This document shows positions 47,922-60,057 of a stretch of DNA of 64,000 nucleotides, piece after piece. Made by a program: the position numbers and the translations under genes. The notes beneath the pieces were generated by a model, which was given only the letters and a program-made list of their open reading frames with translations, did no database searches and was not told the origin of the DNA. Source of the DNA: Mucor racemosus (taxonomy: Eukaryota > Mucoromycota > Mucoromycetes > Mucorales > Mucoraceae); NCBI GenBank assembly GCA_027405735.1, contig JAPEHQ010000001.1:3596001-3660000 (forward strand). Reading direction: 5' to 3'. Numbering within the stretch: position 1 is the first letter of the stretch; every line of letters starts with the position of its first letter.

Positions 47922-50900
47922 ACAGCAACAACAACAACAACAGCAACAACAACAACAACAACAACAGCAACAGAAACAGCAACAGCAACAACAGCAACAA
48001 CAGCAGCAATCAGCTTCTCCGCCTCCTGCCCCCAATTTTAACCCACCTAGTTTCTTTGCTAGCCCTCGTAACCATCCTCCTCCTCTTTCTTTATCCTTGC
48101 GCCAATTATTCTTGGGCGATAACAGACTCACAGATGATATTTGGTCCCCACTTTCATTATTTTTGGAGCTTCGTACATTGAATCTATCCTTTAACGAACT
48201 CTATGAAGTACCTCCTGATGGTCTTTGCCATCAACATCTCTATGAACTTTACTTGTCTGGTAATCAGCTTACATCTTTACCTGCTGATGACATTGAACGA
48301 CTTCAATACATGCGAGTACTAGCTGTCAATGGCAATAAACTTCAAACTCTTCCAGCGGAAATTGGAAAACTTCGTAAACTTCTTGTATTAGATGTTGGTA
48401 ACAATGTACTTAAATACAATATTGCTAATTGGCCTTATGATTGGAATTGGAATTGGAACTTGGGTCTTAAATATTTGAACTTGTCGGGTAACAAACGATT
48501 AGAGATTCAAAAGACACATCCTGATCCTAGCAATCCTAAAGACAAGGATTTGAGCGATTTTAGTGCATTAACTCGATTGCGTATGTTGGGATTGATGGAC
48601 ATCACAATATTGGGCGTATCTGTTCCTGAAGAGTTTCATGATCGCCGTGTGAGAACATCTCCTTCTGAAGTTAATAGTATGTCGTATGGTGTAGCGGATT
48701 GGTTAGGTCCTAGTGATCATTTATCTACTTGGGATTTAGTCATGCCAAGATTCAGAAGCAAAGAAGACGAATGTATATTTGCGTTGTTTGATGGTTCCAA
48801 GCATCCAAAATCTGGTTGTCGTTTAACTAAACAATTGAATGATACATTGACGGCTCAATTTACAAAAGAATTGGGTTCCATCAAGAGCGACGATACCATT
48901 GTATCAGCTGTGCGTAGAGTATTTTTGGGCCTTGAGCAAAGTCTTGGTACATCCCCTTACATTGTTGATAAAGATTCTGGAGCATCGGCCGTTTTATGTT
49001 ACATTTCAGGTAGTAAGCTTTATGTAGCAAATGTTGGTGATGCTTTGGCTGTTATTTCTCGTAATAATGGACAAGCATTTGAAATCACACAAAAGCATAT
49101 TCCTTTAAATCCTAGTGAAGTATCCCGTATTCGAGCAGCTGGTGGACATGTTTCTAACTCTGGATTACTCAACAACGAACTTCATGTATCTAGAAGCTTT
49201 GGTCATTTCCATCTGGTTCCTGTAGTCAATTGTAATCCTTTTGTATCAACTATTGATTTAACTGAAAATGATGAGTTCGTTATCATGGCTTCCCGTGGTT
49301 TGTGGGATAAGATGACATATCAAACAGCTGTGGATATCGCTCGTACTCAAAAGGATGATTTAATGGCTGCAGCACAAAAGTTGCGTGATTTTGCCATTAC
49401 TTATGGTGCTACTGATAATTTGATGGTCATGGTAATTGGAGTAGGCGATTTATTTGATAAGCGAGAAAAGCGTTATCGTGGTAATCGTGGTAATAATATG
49501 GGTCCTGGACGTGGGGGCGTTGGTGCTGATGTTGGAACCGACGATGGATTATTAGTCAAGAGTAAACGTAGAGGAAAAGAAGAGATACCTGGAGATTCGG
49601 TAGGGTTTATTGATATTTGATGTAATGTATATGTTATTAAAAATATTTTATTTAGACACTTGCCCGTTTAGAAAGAGAAGTAGCACCTCCTGTCAGTCAA
49701 CTGGCATTGGTATTTACCGATATTAAAAGTTCTACTCAATTCTGGGAGACACAGCCTGAGAATATGAGATCTGCAATCAAGATTCATGACGCCATTATGC
49801 GTCGTACACTACGTAGTGTAGGTGGTTATGAGGTCAAGACAGAAGGAGATGCTTTCATGGTATGTTTTAAGAACATCACAGCCGCTCTTTTGTGGTGTTT
49901 TACTGTGCAATTGCAATTACTTGAAGCAGATTGGCCAGCAGGTATTGTTGATACTGAAGAAGGCCGCGAAATTGAAAAGGATGGCTTTGTCATTTACAAA
50001 GGTTTGTCTGTACGAATGGGTATTCATTGGGGTTCACCTGTATTTGAACGTAATCCTATTACGCAACGTATGGATTACTTCGGTCCTGTAGTCAACAAAG
50101 CAAGTCGTATCTGTAATGCTGCTGATGGTGGACAAATCTGTGTGTCTTCTGATGTGATTGCAGCTCTGCGCAACTTCCCCAGTATGTTTGATGAAGATGC
50201 TGATTTCCAAGCCAATGCCTCTACAGAAGTGGATGCTTTCTCTGGCACTTTTCCTGTGAGTCGAGATCTTTTACAATTGAAACAATTGGGATTCCATGTT
50301 GTAGAACTTGGTGAACGACGTCTTAAAGGTTTAGAAACTCCAGAGACTCTCAGTTTAGTCTACTCAAAGCAATTATTGGCTCGTATCGAAATTGATAAAA
50401 GTGAAATGATGGCAACAGCATCATCACCAGCAGTTTCACCATCCAATATTTTATCACCTAAAGCAATATCCTCAATTGAAGATTCACCAGCGTTAACAAC
50501 TGCCACTACAATTGATTCTTCTATCAACACAGCAACAACACCTATAGATTATTTGACATCAAAACCTATAAACCATACTAATGCTCGTAAAACTGCTCGC
50601 ACAATTGATCCTAATTTGGTTTGCGCCATGAGTAATTTAGCTATCCGTTTAGAACGTTTGACATCGGGTAATGTTTTGTCGCAGCATATGGCTGGTAGCT
50701 CAATGAATCGTCAATATACACTGAATAACGATGGAAATGAGAATATAACAAACACTGTCAGTACCGCTCCTTCGGGTTTGGGGTTGATGCTTGACAGACA
50801 TATCCGTGAAGATGCTACTGATGAGGAATTGATTATCATGATGGAGAATTGTGTTGCACGTGTAGAGGTAAAAAAAGGAAAATTTTATTTTTAGTATCAA

Positions 50901-51091
50901 AGAATCATGATTTTTAATATATATTTATGTAGAATGCTGTATCTTCATTATATTTGCAAAAGGTGGGCCATTTTGCCGGAATCTTGGAAAAATTGGGCGA
51001 AGCTATTGATATGGATCCTATGCATATTATCAAGGCTTTGCAAATGTATGCTGAATCTGCCTCTTTAGCAGCTGCAAATAAATCTATTTAA
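44169..51091 (+). CDS. CYR1: Adenylyl cyclase, Cyr1 type (RA - LRR - PP2C-like - cyclase)
   Basis: Nine exons (44169-44361, 44617-45120, 45182-45229, 45293-45604, 45663-45808, 45874-46183, 46244-49599, 49656-50867, 50933-51091) sum to 6240 nt, about 2079 aa. A long disordered N-terminus has an AAT-encoded Asn run. A Ras-association domain follows (about 430-530: KIYRPDKTYNTLHVPLNSTT), then a leucine-rich-repeat array (about 570-930), a very long Gln run (47870-48009), more LRRs (about 1110-1270), a PP2C-like domain (about 1300-1580: LFDGSKHPKSG, YVANVGDALAVI) and a class III cyclase domain (LVFTDIKSSTQFWE, EVKTEGDAFMVCF, RMGIHWG). The metal Asp residues and the substrate-region Lys/Asp-type motifs are present. 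It makes cAMP from ATP for PKA signalling at the membrane, activated by Ras and G-alpha in other fungi. The C-terminal helix (LQKVGHFAGILEKLGEAID) resembles the Cap-binding end. Confidence 0.96.
47870..48009 (+). repeat. CAA/CAG polyglutamine tract inside adenylyl cyclase
   Basis: About 45 nearly uninterrupted Gln codons (one Lys) of mixed CAA and CAG, placed between two blocks of leucine-rich repeats. The codon mixing argues for an old, fairly stable tract. Confidence 0.95.
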
Positions 51092-51556
51092 AAACAATAA
51101 CAAACAAGCTTTTATATATCTTGTATCAATACTCCTACTATTCTCCAAAATACCTATACCTATATTTCTATTCATTTATCATTAAAGAACAAAAAGTATT
51201 TGACATTTTATATTGTACCTTGTGTAAATCGAGTTCTTGAGAGACAAAGTAAATACGATACTGTAAATGATTGCTCGTGCTACCTGTCTCAAAAATTGGA
51301 TACCGAAATCCTTTTCGATGCTTTAAATGCTACAGATTATATGATGAAATACATCGTTCATTCAAATATAATAAATTACCGTTCTGATGATATGCTCTTT
51401 TATCAAAGAAAAGTGCCAACATGATAATTAATTGACACAAAACTAAATCCACGTACCCGACGAGACAAATGCTTTATTGATTGAAAAGGCTATTGGTTAC
51501 ACTGCGTAGATAGCTTAACCTTGTTTTGTTGGATGCTACAAAAGTCGTATTGATCA
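51092..51556. other. Adenylyl cyclase 3' flank
   Basis: The 3' flank of the cyclase gene up to the P2 palindrome. The 74-codon open frame at 51200-51424 has no domain and is not called. Sequence from about 51540 begins to resemble repeat R1. Confidence 0.5.
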
Positions 51557-53291
51557 AATCATGCTACCTGTTCCTGAATTTATTTTATATCTCACGAAAG
51601 TCTCAAAAGCAGGTAAAATTCACTGCTTTTTCTGTAAAAACTGAGTCCGACTTTTCATCCCTGATCTACTTTTTTTTTTTCATTTGATAACATTAAGAAA
51701 AAATTATATGCTGTTGTACATGAGATGTTTAACTTTAATCCAAAAATGAGTATTCAAAAATATCTTATTTCTAGCAGTTGGTACAACTTTTTTAGTGCTA
51801 ATGTTTCAGATTTTTACCGTTAATTCACTGGTAAAAATTAAAAACTTTGAGCCTTCATATCTCTGAAAAAAAAATTAAGCTATACTAAGAAGTTTTAATA
51901 ATAAAACTTACTTGTTTTGAAGTGTTCTATAACATATTTGAGTATAAAAAAATTCTGAGCACTTTTTTTTTTCAAATCATTTTTTTGACCTTTTTGTAGT
52001 GGATTACAAAATATTCGCTGAATTGGGCACCATTTTTTTTTACATCTATGTCATTGATCCTGTTGAGCTCTATCGGACCCAATTTACTTTTTTTCAAAAT
52101 ATTAATTTTTTGTGAAGATATCTTCAAAAATGTGTACAAAAGAATACTCTCACCTTTGGCTTCAATTTTCCCTTGTATACCCTCATCCCAAATTCTGAAT
52201 TTGAAAAAAAAAATTGACAAAAACCTTGTTTTCTCTACGAGAAATGTAGCTAAAAGATTCAGCAATAGCTAGAACGATAGATACTTTTACTGCGCATTAA
52301 CTCATTTATTTATATTTAAAAATTATTTATGAAAGTTAACATGTATCTTCAAAAAACCTCTAAAATTTCAATCGCATTTTACGCAAAATTTAATAGAAAA
52401 TATTTGTTTAACTTTTATTTAGTTGGATGCAAAATCCCAACCTGTATGAAAAATATTTAATATGCTACTTCAACTTTGCACTTCGTGAGCTATTAAACGA
52501 TTTTGTTTTTTTCAATCATTTTTCGATCGATTGACAGATCGATTGAACAGATCGATTTTGGAACTCAGTTAGTATTGGCCTTAAGCTGTAGTGTGAACTA
52601 TTATCGATTATCTCAATGAAAAATTGATATTTTTCTCTGAAACAAAAAATGCAGAGTATCTTTTAGTTGTATAATAGATCAAGTGGTTGTCAATTAGAAT
52701 TGTGAAATAGCTACGGATTAGATAGATATCGACGGAAAAAAATATAAAAAGGATTAGGAATTCAACAACTAAATAATAAATTAATGTAAGCTACCTTTAG
52801 GCATTATTCTTAAGCTTTTATATAAGTGTTTCTTGAGCAAAGTTAACCGGAGCCTATTAAACTGCTGAATAATGCTATTTTGACAGGTAGAATGCTCCTC
52901 TTTATTATATAGTTTTGTTATGGATAAATTGTTACTCTAGAAGATTATATCAATTTCAAAGCTAAAATATATACTAAATTATTTAATCACTACGGCCGAA
53001 CTATGCTTCCTATGGGCATAATAATCTGCACAGATGGGCAGAATAAAAAATTTTGTGCAGATCATCAGAGGCAACCCAGATGAGCAGAGCAATGAGATCA
53101 AGGTTTTTTAGTCAATTTACTAAAGTATATCAATCATAATATAATTAATAACGAAGATAATTTGAATGGTTTAAAACAGATGTGAGTTACTCTGATTCAA
53201 CAAAATTGTCTTATTGACAAGATATAGCAATTTGAAGTTTGGGGTTTGAAAGAGCTCTGCCCATGTTCTTCTTTCGGGGACCAAATGGGAA
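51540..53291 (+). repeat. Repeat R1, copy C
   Basis: A long R1 copy in the P2 left arm. It ends at the same GGGGACCAAATGGGA junction as copy B, after which an LTR-like unit follows. Confidence 0.8.
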
Positions 53292-53826
53292 TATCGTATA
53301 TTTTTAGGTTTGATAAATAATACTTAAAAAAGAATACAATTAAAAGAGAATGAGTAACGAATCAGTTCTTCAACTGTATAATAAAAACAAGATATCGTTT
53401 ATTTAGATATTATAAAAGTATGGCCTTTATATTGATTTGACATTGGGATTCTCCTGAGATGCAATTTAAGGCACTATTGAACCATTAGATCTGTTTGATA
53501 GTAATCTATGGATTGAAATGGATCAATCATAATTTAACCGTTCTTGCAGAGCATATAAGTTGTCTTGTTTGAATGCTGCGCTAAATGTGCTTGGATGTTG
53601 ATTTGATAGCTACTTGATTGATTAACCGCTGGGATAAAATAATATGGTGTCATAATTGAGTTCCAAGCGTTCTTGGTAATTACTGGATTAAACTTGGTAA
53701 GCTAGGAGTTTCTTATGTCCGATATCAAGACTTTGCTCTTCAATACATGTCGTAGTCGTCAATAGATTGTAAGATGTATAGATACTGTAGAAGGTGATAA
53801 CGTATGATACGAGGTGGAATACAACA
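53292..53826 (-). mobile_element. LTR-like unit in P2 left arm, 535 bp, inverted
   Basis: On the minus strand it runs from TGTTGTATTCC to ATACGATA and carries TATAAAGGCC and AATAAACG in LTR order. It is flanked by GGGAA and GGGAG (4 of 5 match). It is absent from the equivalent place in copy B, where GGGAACAATGACAACAA reads on. The ends are TG...TA rather than TG...CA, so the assignment is tentative. Confidence 0.5.
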
Positions 53827-54434
53827 GGGAGGAACAACGACAACAACCTGTCTGGTAACACTAAAAGTATTTATGCCTTTGTAAATTTCTGTTTGTAACA
53901 AACAAAATCTTTTTTCTTTCCCTACTCTTTCCTCAGCTCTTTTATTTACGTTTAAAACTACAACAAAAAGACCAATATTTTTTTATAAATTGAAATTAAA
54001 TAGCAGGAGGTACAAGTACATATTTTTCCTGGTGTTTATTTGGAAATGAATTATTAACTGTTAATATTAGGGTGCGTTATAATATCTGTTTCGAACAAAA
54101 AAAGCATCCAGGACTTAATCATTTTGTTCCATTATCTACATTATAATCAATGCTTTTTTGGTCTAAAGTCGATTTTACCTGGAGGAAAAATGGTGATTAT
54201 AAAAGTATGTATAGTATCTACTTGATTTGAATGAATGAATAAACTCATGTTAGTCTATTTAGTTTCTAAAAAGTATTTTTTTCTATTTAGTGGCCAACAG
54301 CTAAGAAGAGGAAAACAAGATGTTGTCTTGTATGCCACTACCAACTATCAAAGGTACACCATAATCATTACTTGTTAGCTTGTTATTAATAATTGATTTT
54401 AATAATAAATCAATTTTTATAGGTCAAAAGTAAG

Positions 54435-54538
54435 TCTGTTCTGGTAAAACATTGAATAAATTGGCTTGGGACAAAGAGGGTAAAAAGGTGGCAATAGATC
54501 CCAGTGATGGCCATGTTTATGTTTATGATGTTGGAGGG
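54435..54538 (+). pseudogene. Captured dynein intermediate chain exon (copy 3, P2 left arm)
   Basis: Reads SGKTLNKLAWDKEGKKVAID, then PSDGHVYVYDVGG. The frame is open, but the conserved GSS has become DPS and the donor is ruined (GGGATAAGA instead of GAGGTAAGA). It is more diverged than copies 1 and 2, so it is decaying or independently captured. Confidence 0.7.
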
Positions 54539-56139
54539 ATAAGACTAAAACTTTATGTAAATCACCTCTAGCCCATTAATTAACAAGTAAGTCTATATGA
54601 TCATCAAATAAACTATCACACAATATTAACATATATAAAGGTTTACAGTCATAAGCTTGAATCAAGTGGGTACAGCATCGTAAATTCTTGAAAAAGTTCT
54701 CAAGTATTATAAAATCTCTTATTTTTAAGACTCACAAGGCTTATAAGCGGAATATTAATTTAGAAAATTATTCTTGTCCAGATCATCAATTTTGACATTT
54801 TTTAAATTTTTTTTTCTGATTTTGCAAATCTAGAGTTAATTATACTACCAATTATAAAAACAAAAAATATACACATATACAGAATTTAGCGCTCTATTTG
54901 CTCAATAAAAAATAATAAACATTTTTATTGTAAAATATTACACAAAAATCCTTTAATCAAAAAACCGTTTTTGGGCCAAAAGTGCAAAGTTTCATTACTT
55001 AACATTTAATATTAAGCTTTTGTAAAATGTGTATTAGTTATGGCTACAATTTTCTCTCACAATGTAGTATATTTAAACGTTGTTTTTGGTATCAAAATTT
55101 GATTTTTCTATTTTTTGATCAAAATCATGAGTGTTGGTAAGGATAAAATGAGTCCCAGAAAATGTCCGCTACAAAGTCTGAATTTTCAGACTGTACGTGG
55201 TTAAATATAAGAAAAGTTTAAAAAAATGCTTTTTTTTATTTAAAACTTAGATATATACCATAGTATAAGAAACTTAGCCATTCAATCTTGCTATGCTCAA
55301 TTACGGCGTTGCTCTACGAGCTCGCTTTTGCAATTTTTTAATGAATCTATGATGATATGACAGCCGGTTTTTTCGATAGAAAATGCATGTTTCTATGATA
55401 ACAGATATTGCCTATTTTGTTTAATTTATGAGTTGATGCGCTGTAATGCTGCTGCTTTAACATTGGCTGAAGTGTGCAATTTAGCAGAGTTTTAATTGCG
55501 CTAAATAATAATGTGAAACCTTAAAAATCCTTTTCTACGTGTATTGTTTCTCTCTTTTTTTTTTGTTTTCATATTCCAAGGATATTATTCACCGTTTGAT
55601 AAGGCATATCAGACTATCAAGCTGGTATTCTTTTCTTTTATCTGAATACGCATGCTAACATAAAGGACTAATATCGTTAATATAGGTAGCAGTCGTTATA
55701 TTACAGACTGATATTTTCATTTAATTAACCGCATTCTAAGGTCAAATATCATTATTTACTACTGTATTGTCGGACGTATTTCTTGATTACCAGATCAAAT
55801 CAAAGGCAATGATATTTATATCTATTCAACGGAAAGCTGGGACTGGCTACAAACTCACGAAATGTTCCAGGAAAGTAGTAATAAAATTTCAAATGATATA
55901 GAAACACAAAAAAAAAAGAACAATCTAATGTCTTACCTAATTACCATAGTTTTGGTTTTATAATATATACAGTACTTAAAAACAAATCTATTTGCAGCTG
56001 ACAATCGTAAACTAAAATAGTAAGTTTAAAGAAGGTTAATTTGTTTAAATTTTATGAGTGATAAAGTAACATTGTAACATTGTAACATTTATAATCTTAG
56101 ATTTGGCTTGCATATAAATTTAAGCAATAAGTGCTATTT

Positions 56140-56487
56140 TGTTGCATCCACAGATCTGGGTGCATTTCTTGGTTAAGATTACGACACAGTTTGATATGTT
56201 AAGTTCTACATTGCTGTGTATTATGTTATGAAGCTCCGTGTATGCAGGAATATGGAACTAGTGTGTGTCACCTAGACTTGATTGGATATATGTATATATA
56301 TAAATAGACTCATTTAAACAGGTCATATAATTAGAGAATGTGAATATAAAAGAAGATGGTTCGATCTTATAATAAAGTTCTTTAGTTTTAGTGTGCTCTT
56401 TCATTTTATAACAGTTTTCCTTTATTTTTATTAAATGATTTAGTACATATTTTAGCTTTGAGATTGATATAATCTCCTGGCGTAACA
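56140..56487 (+). mobile_element. Solo LTR, 348 bp, with 5-bp duplication TATTT
   Basis: Begins TGTTGCATCC and ends GGCGTAACA (TG...CA), flanked by TATTT at 56135-56139 and 56488-56492. The opposite arm (57181-57220) has the uninterrupted site with a single TATTT. A TATATATAAATAG element lies near 56290 and AATAAAG near 56372. It is present in one arm only, so it inserted after the inverted duplication formed. Confidence 0.9.
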
Positions 56488-56492
56488 TATTT

Positions 56493-57209
56493 AAGTCTAT
56501 GCTCGAGCAAAAACCGTTGTTGCTGTAGACATTATAGCTATAAAAATATTTACAAATGATGATAATCGTAAATATATTGGTTATTGATGTAGTAGAGCAA
56601 TACATTCCACAGCCAATATATTTACGATTATCATTATTTGTAAATATGTTTGTAGTTATAATGTTTACAGCTGTGCTGAACTAGGTAGTATTTCTCCACA
56701 TAATAAATTAAAATTCGTCTCATTTGAAACCATGCCATGCAATTCAAATAAGAGATTATGAATATAAACCATAATAACCAAGGATTTTCTAATGTATCAA
56801 AAAAGATACCAACAGTATTCATAATAATGTGTTGTATTATAAATAAAAAACCCTAAAAATTTCATGCAAATCAAATAGAACAAGTAAGGGCTGTTCTAAA
56901 CACATGATTGACAGCGGAGGTTGTCAAACCCCAATTTAAGAGCCGCCCTTGATCAAGTAAATCAAGGACTCAACAACCCAACAATATATTCAAAATTGCG
57001 GAATAACTGAAAGTCGACAGAACAACTGCAAGACAAATATCAATAACCAAATAATATAAATAGAGAAGTAGAAATAGCATTTTATTGTAGATTATTCATA
57101 ATTGAATAAAGAAGGATTTAAACAGTATCTCTTTTAAAGATTTTTATTTATAAAAAAAAACTTCTTTTTACTGCAACAGCAACAATGGTTTTTGCTCGAG
57201 CATAAACTT
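56493..57209. repeat. Palindrome P2 centre
   Basis: The first 28 or so bases still pair with 57181-57209 (TATGCTCGAGCAAAAACC). The rest is asymmetric: a hairpin at 56529-56664, then AT-rich DNA containing TGACAGCGGAGGTTGTCA at about 56908, which is LTR-end-like but unpaired. No gene is seen; the short open frames at 56258-56822 are not supported. Confidence 0.6.
56529..56664. repeat. 52-bp inverted repeat with 32-nt loop
   Basis: Arms 56529-56580 and 56613-56664 match at 48 of 52 positions. The stem would be a stable hairpin at the very centre of P2. It could be a tiny MITE or a hairpin RNA precursor. Confidence 0.8.
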
Positions 57210-58810
57210 AAATAGCACTTATTGCTTAAATTTATATGCAAGCCAAATCTAAGATTATAAATGTTACAATGTTACAATGTTACTTTATCACTCATAAAAT
57301 TTAAACAAATTAACCTTCTTTAAACTTACTATTTTAGTTTACGATTGTCAGCTGCAAATAGATTTGTTTTTAAGTACTGTATATATTATAAAACCAAAAC
57401 TATGGTAATTAGGTAAGACATTAGATTGTTCTTTTTTTTTTTGTGTTTCTATATCATTTGAAATTTTATTACTACTTTCCTGGAACATTTCGTGAGTTTG
57501 TAGCCAGTCCCAGCTTTCCGTTGAATAGATATAAATATCATTGCCTTTGATTTGATCTGGTAATCAAGAAATACGTCCGACAATACAGTAGTAAATAATG
57601 ATATTTGACCTTAGAATGCGGTTAATTAAATGAAAATATCAGTCTGTAATATAACGACTGCTACCTATATTAACGATATTAGTCCTTTATGTTAGCATGC
57701 GTATTCAGATAAAAGAAAAGAATACCAGCTTGATAGTCTGATATGCCTTATCAAACGGTGAATAATATCCTTGGAATATGAAAACAAAAAAAAAAGAGAG
57801 AAACAATACACGTAGAAAAGGATTTTTAAGGTTTCACATTATTATTTAGCGCAATTAAAACTCTGCTAAATTGCACACTTCAGCCAATGTTAAAGCAGCA
57901 GCATTACAGCGCATCAACTCATAAATTAAACAAAATAGGCAATATCTGTTATCATAGAAACATGCATTTTCTATCGAAAAAACCGGCTGTCATATCATCA
58001 TAGATTCATTAAAAAATTGCAAAAGCGAGCTCGTAGAGCAACGCCGTAATTGAGCATAGCAAGATTGAATGGCTAAGTTTCTTATACTATGGTATATATC
58101 TAAGTTTTAAATAAAAAAAGCATTTTTTTAAACTTTTCTTATATTTAACCACGTACAGTCTGAAAATTCAGACTTTGTAGCGGACATTTTCTGGGACTCA
58201 TTTTATCCTTACCAACACTCATGATTTTGATCAAAAAATAGAAAAATCAAATTTTGATACCAAAAACAACGTTTAAATATACTACATTGTGAGAGAAAAT
58301 TGTAGCCATAACTAATACACATTTTACAAAAGCTTAATATTAAATGTTAAGTAATGAAACTTTGCACTTTTGGCCCAAAAACGGTTTTTTGATTAAAGGA
58401 TTTTTGTGTAATATTTTACAATAAAAATGTTTATTATTTTTTATTGAGCAAATAGAGCGCTAAATTCTGTATATGTGTATATTTTTTGTTTTTATAATTG
58501 GTAGTATAATTAACTCTAGATTTGCAAAATCAGAAAAAAAAATTTAAAAAATGTCAAAATTGATGATCTGGACAAGAATAATTTTCTAAATTAATATTCC
58601 GCTTATAAGCCTTGTGAGTCTTAAAAATAAGAGATTTTATAATACTTGAGAACTTTTTCAAGAATTTACGATGCTGTACCCACTTGATTCAAGCTTATGA
58701 CTGTAAACCTTTATATATGTTAATATTGTGTGATAGTTTATTTGATGATCATATAGACTTACTTGTTAATTAATGGGCTAGAGGTGATTTACATAAAGTT
58801 TTAGTCTTAT

Positions 58811-58914
58811 CCCTCCAACATCATAAACATAAACATGGCCATCACTGGGATCTATTGCCACCTTTTTACCCTCTTTGTCCCAAGCCAATTTATTCAATGT
58901 TTTACCAGAACAGA
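58811..58914 (-). pseudogene. Captured dynein intermediate chain exon (copy 4, P2 right arm)
   Basis: The mirror of 54435-54538 with the same DPS change and broken donor, as expected from the palindromic duplication. Confidence 0.7.
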
Positions 58915-59522
58915 CTTACTTTTGACCTATAAAAATTGATTTATTATTAAAATCAATTATTAATAACAAGCTAACAAGTAATGATTATGGTGTACCTTTG
59001 ATAGTTGGTAGTGGCATACAAGACAACATCTTGTTTTCCTCTTCTTAGCTGTTGGCCACTAAATAGAAAAAAATACTTTTTAGAAACTAAATAGACTAAC
59101 ATGAGTTTATTCATTCATTCAAATCAAGTAGATACTATACATACTTTTATAATCACCATTTTTCCTCCAGGTAAAATCGAATTTAGACCAAAAAAGCATT
59201 GATTATAATGTAGATAATGGAACAAAATGATTAAGTCCTGGATGCTTTTTTTGTTCGAAACAGATATTATAACGCACCCTAATATTAACAGTTAATAATT
59301 CATTTCCAAATAAACACCAGGAAAAATATGTACTTGTACCTCCTGCTATTTAATTTCAATTTATAAAAAAATATTGGTCTTTTTGTTGTAGTTTTAAACG
59401 TAAATAAAAGAGCTGAGGAAAGAGTAGGGAAAGAAAAAAGATTTTGTTTGTTACAAACAGAAATTTACAAAGGCATAAATACTTTTAGTGTTACCAGACA
59501 GGTTGTTGTCGTTGTTCCTCCC

Positions 59523-60057
59523 TGTTGTATTCCACCTCGTATCATACGTTATCACCTTCTACAGTATCTATACATCTTACAATCTATTGACGACTACGAC
59601 ATGTATTGAAGAGCAAAGTCTTGATATCGGACATAAGAAACTCCTAGCTTACCAAGTTTAATCCAGTAATTACCAAGAACGCTTGGAACTCAATTATGAC
59701 ACCATATTATTTTATCCCAGCGGTTAATCAATCAAGTAGCTATCAAATCAACATCCAAGCACATTTAGCGCAGCATTCAAACAAGACAACTTATATGCTC
59801 TGCAAGAACGGTTAAATTATGATTGATCCATTTCAATCCATAGATTACTATCAAACAGATCTAATGGTTCAATAGTGCCTTAAATTGCATCTCAGGAGAA
59901 TCCCAATGTCAAATCAATATAAAGGCCATACTTTTATAATATCTAAATAAACGATATCTTGTTTTTATTATACAGTTGAAGAACTGATTCGTTACTCATT
60001 CTCTTTTAATTGTATTCTTTTTTAAGTATTATTTATCAAACCTAAAAATATACGATA
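59523..60057 (+). mobile_element. LTR-like unit in P2 right arm, 535 bp
   Basis: The mirror of 53292-53826, same length and same flanks (CTCCC / TTCCC). It therefore inserted before the palindrome was formed, unlike the LTR at 56140. Confidence 0.5.

Larger units (their letters stand above)
51557..56139 (+). repeat. Palindrome P2, left arm (R1 + LTR-like + composite + dynein exon + module M)
   Basis: A 4.58-kb arm whose reverse complement is 57210-61792, about 99% identical by eye. I saw only a few differences, e.g. GATCTAC/GATTTAC and CATTAAG/CACCAAG at about 51660-51705. Order: R1 (to 53291), an inverted LTR-like unit (53292-53826), composite segment with the exon-like GKQDVVLYATTNYQR piece (to 54434), dynein exon copy (54435-54538), module M (to about 55743), then sequence unique to P2. 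Pairing resumes at 56493-56521 beyond the solo LTR. Confidence 0.92.

Noticed and set aside
47868..48131. A cysteine-run protein on the minus strand
   Set aside because: It is the reverse reading of the CAA/CAG polyglutamine tract of adenylyl cyclase.
51200..51424. A 74-codon gene downstream of adenylyl cyclase
   Set aside because: It lies in the probable 3' UTR and intergenic DNA, has no recognisable domain, and its composition is not distinctive.
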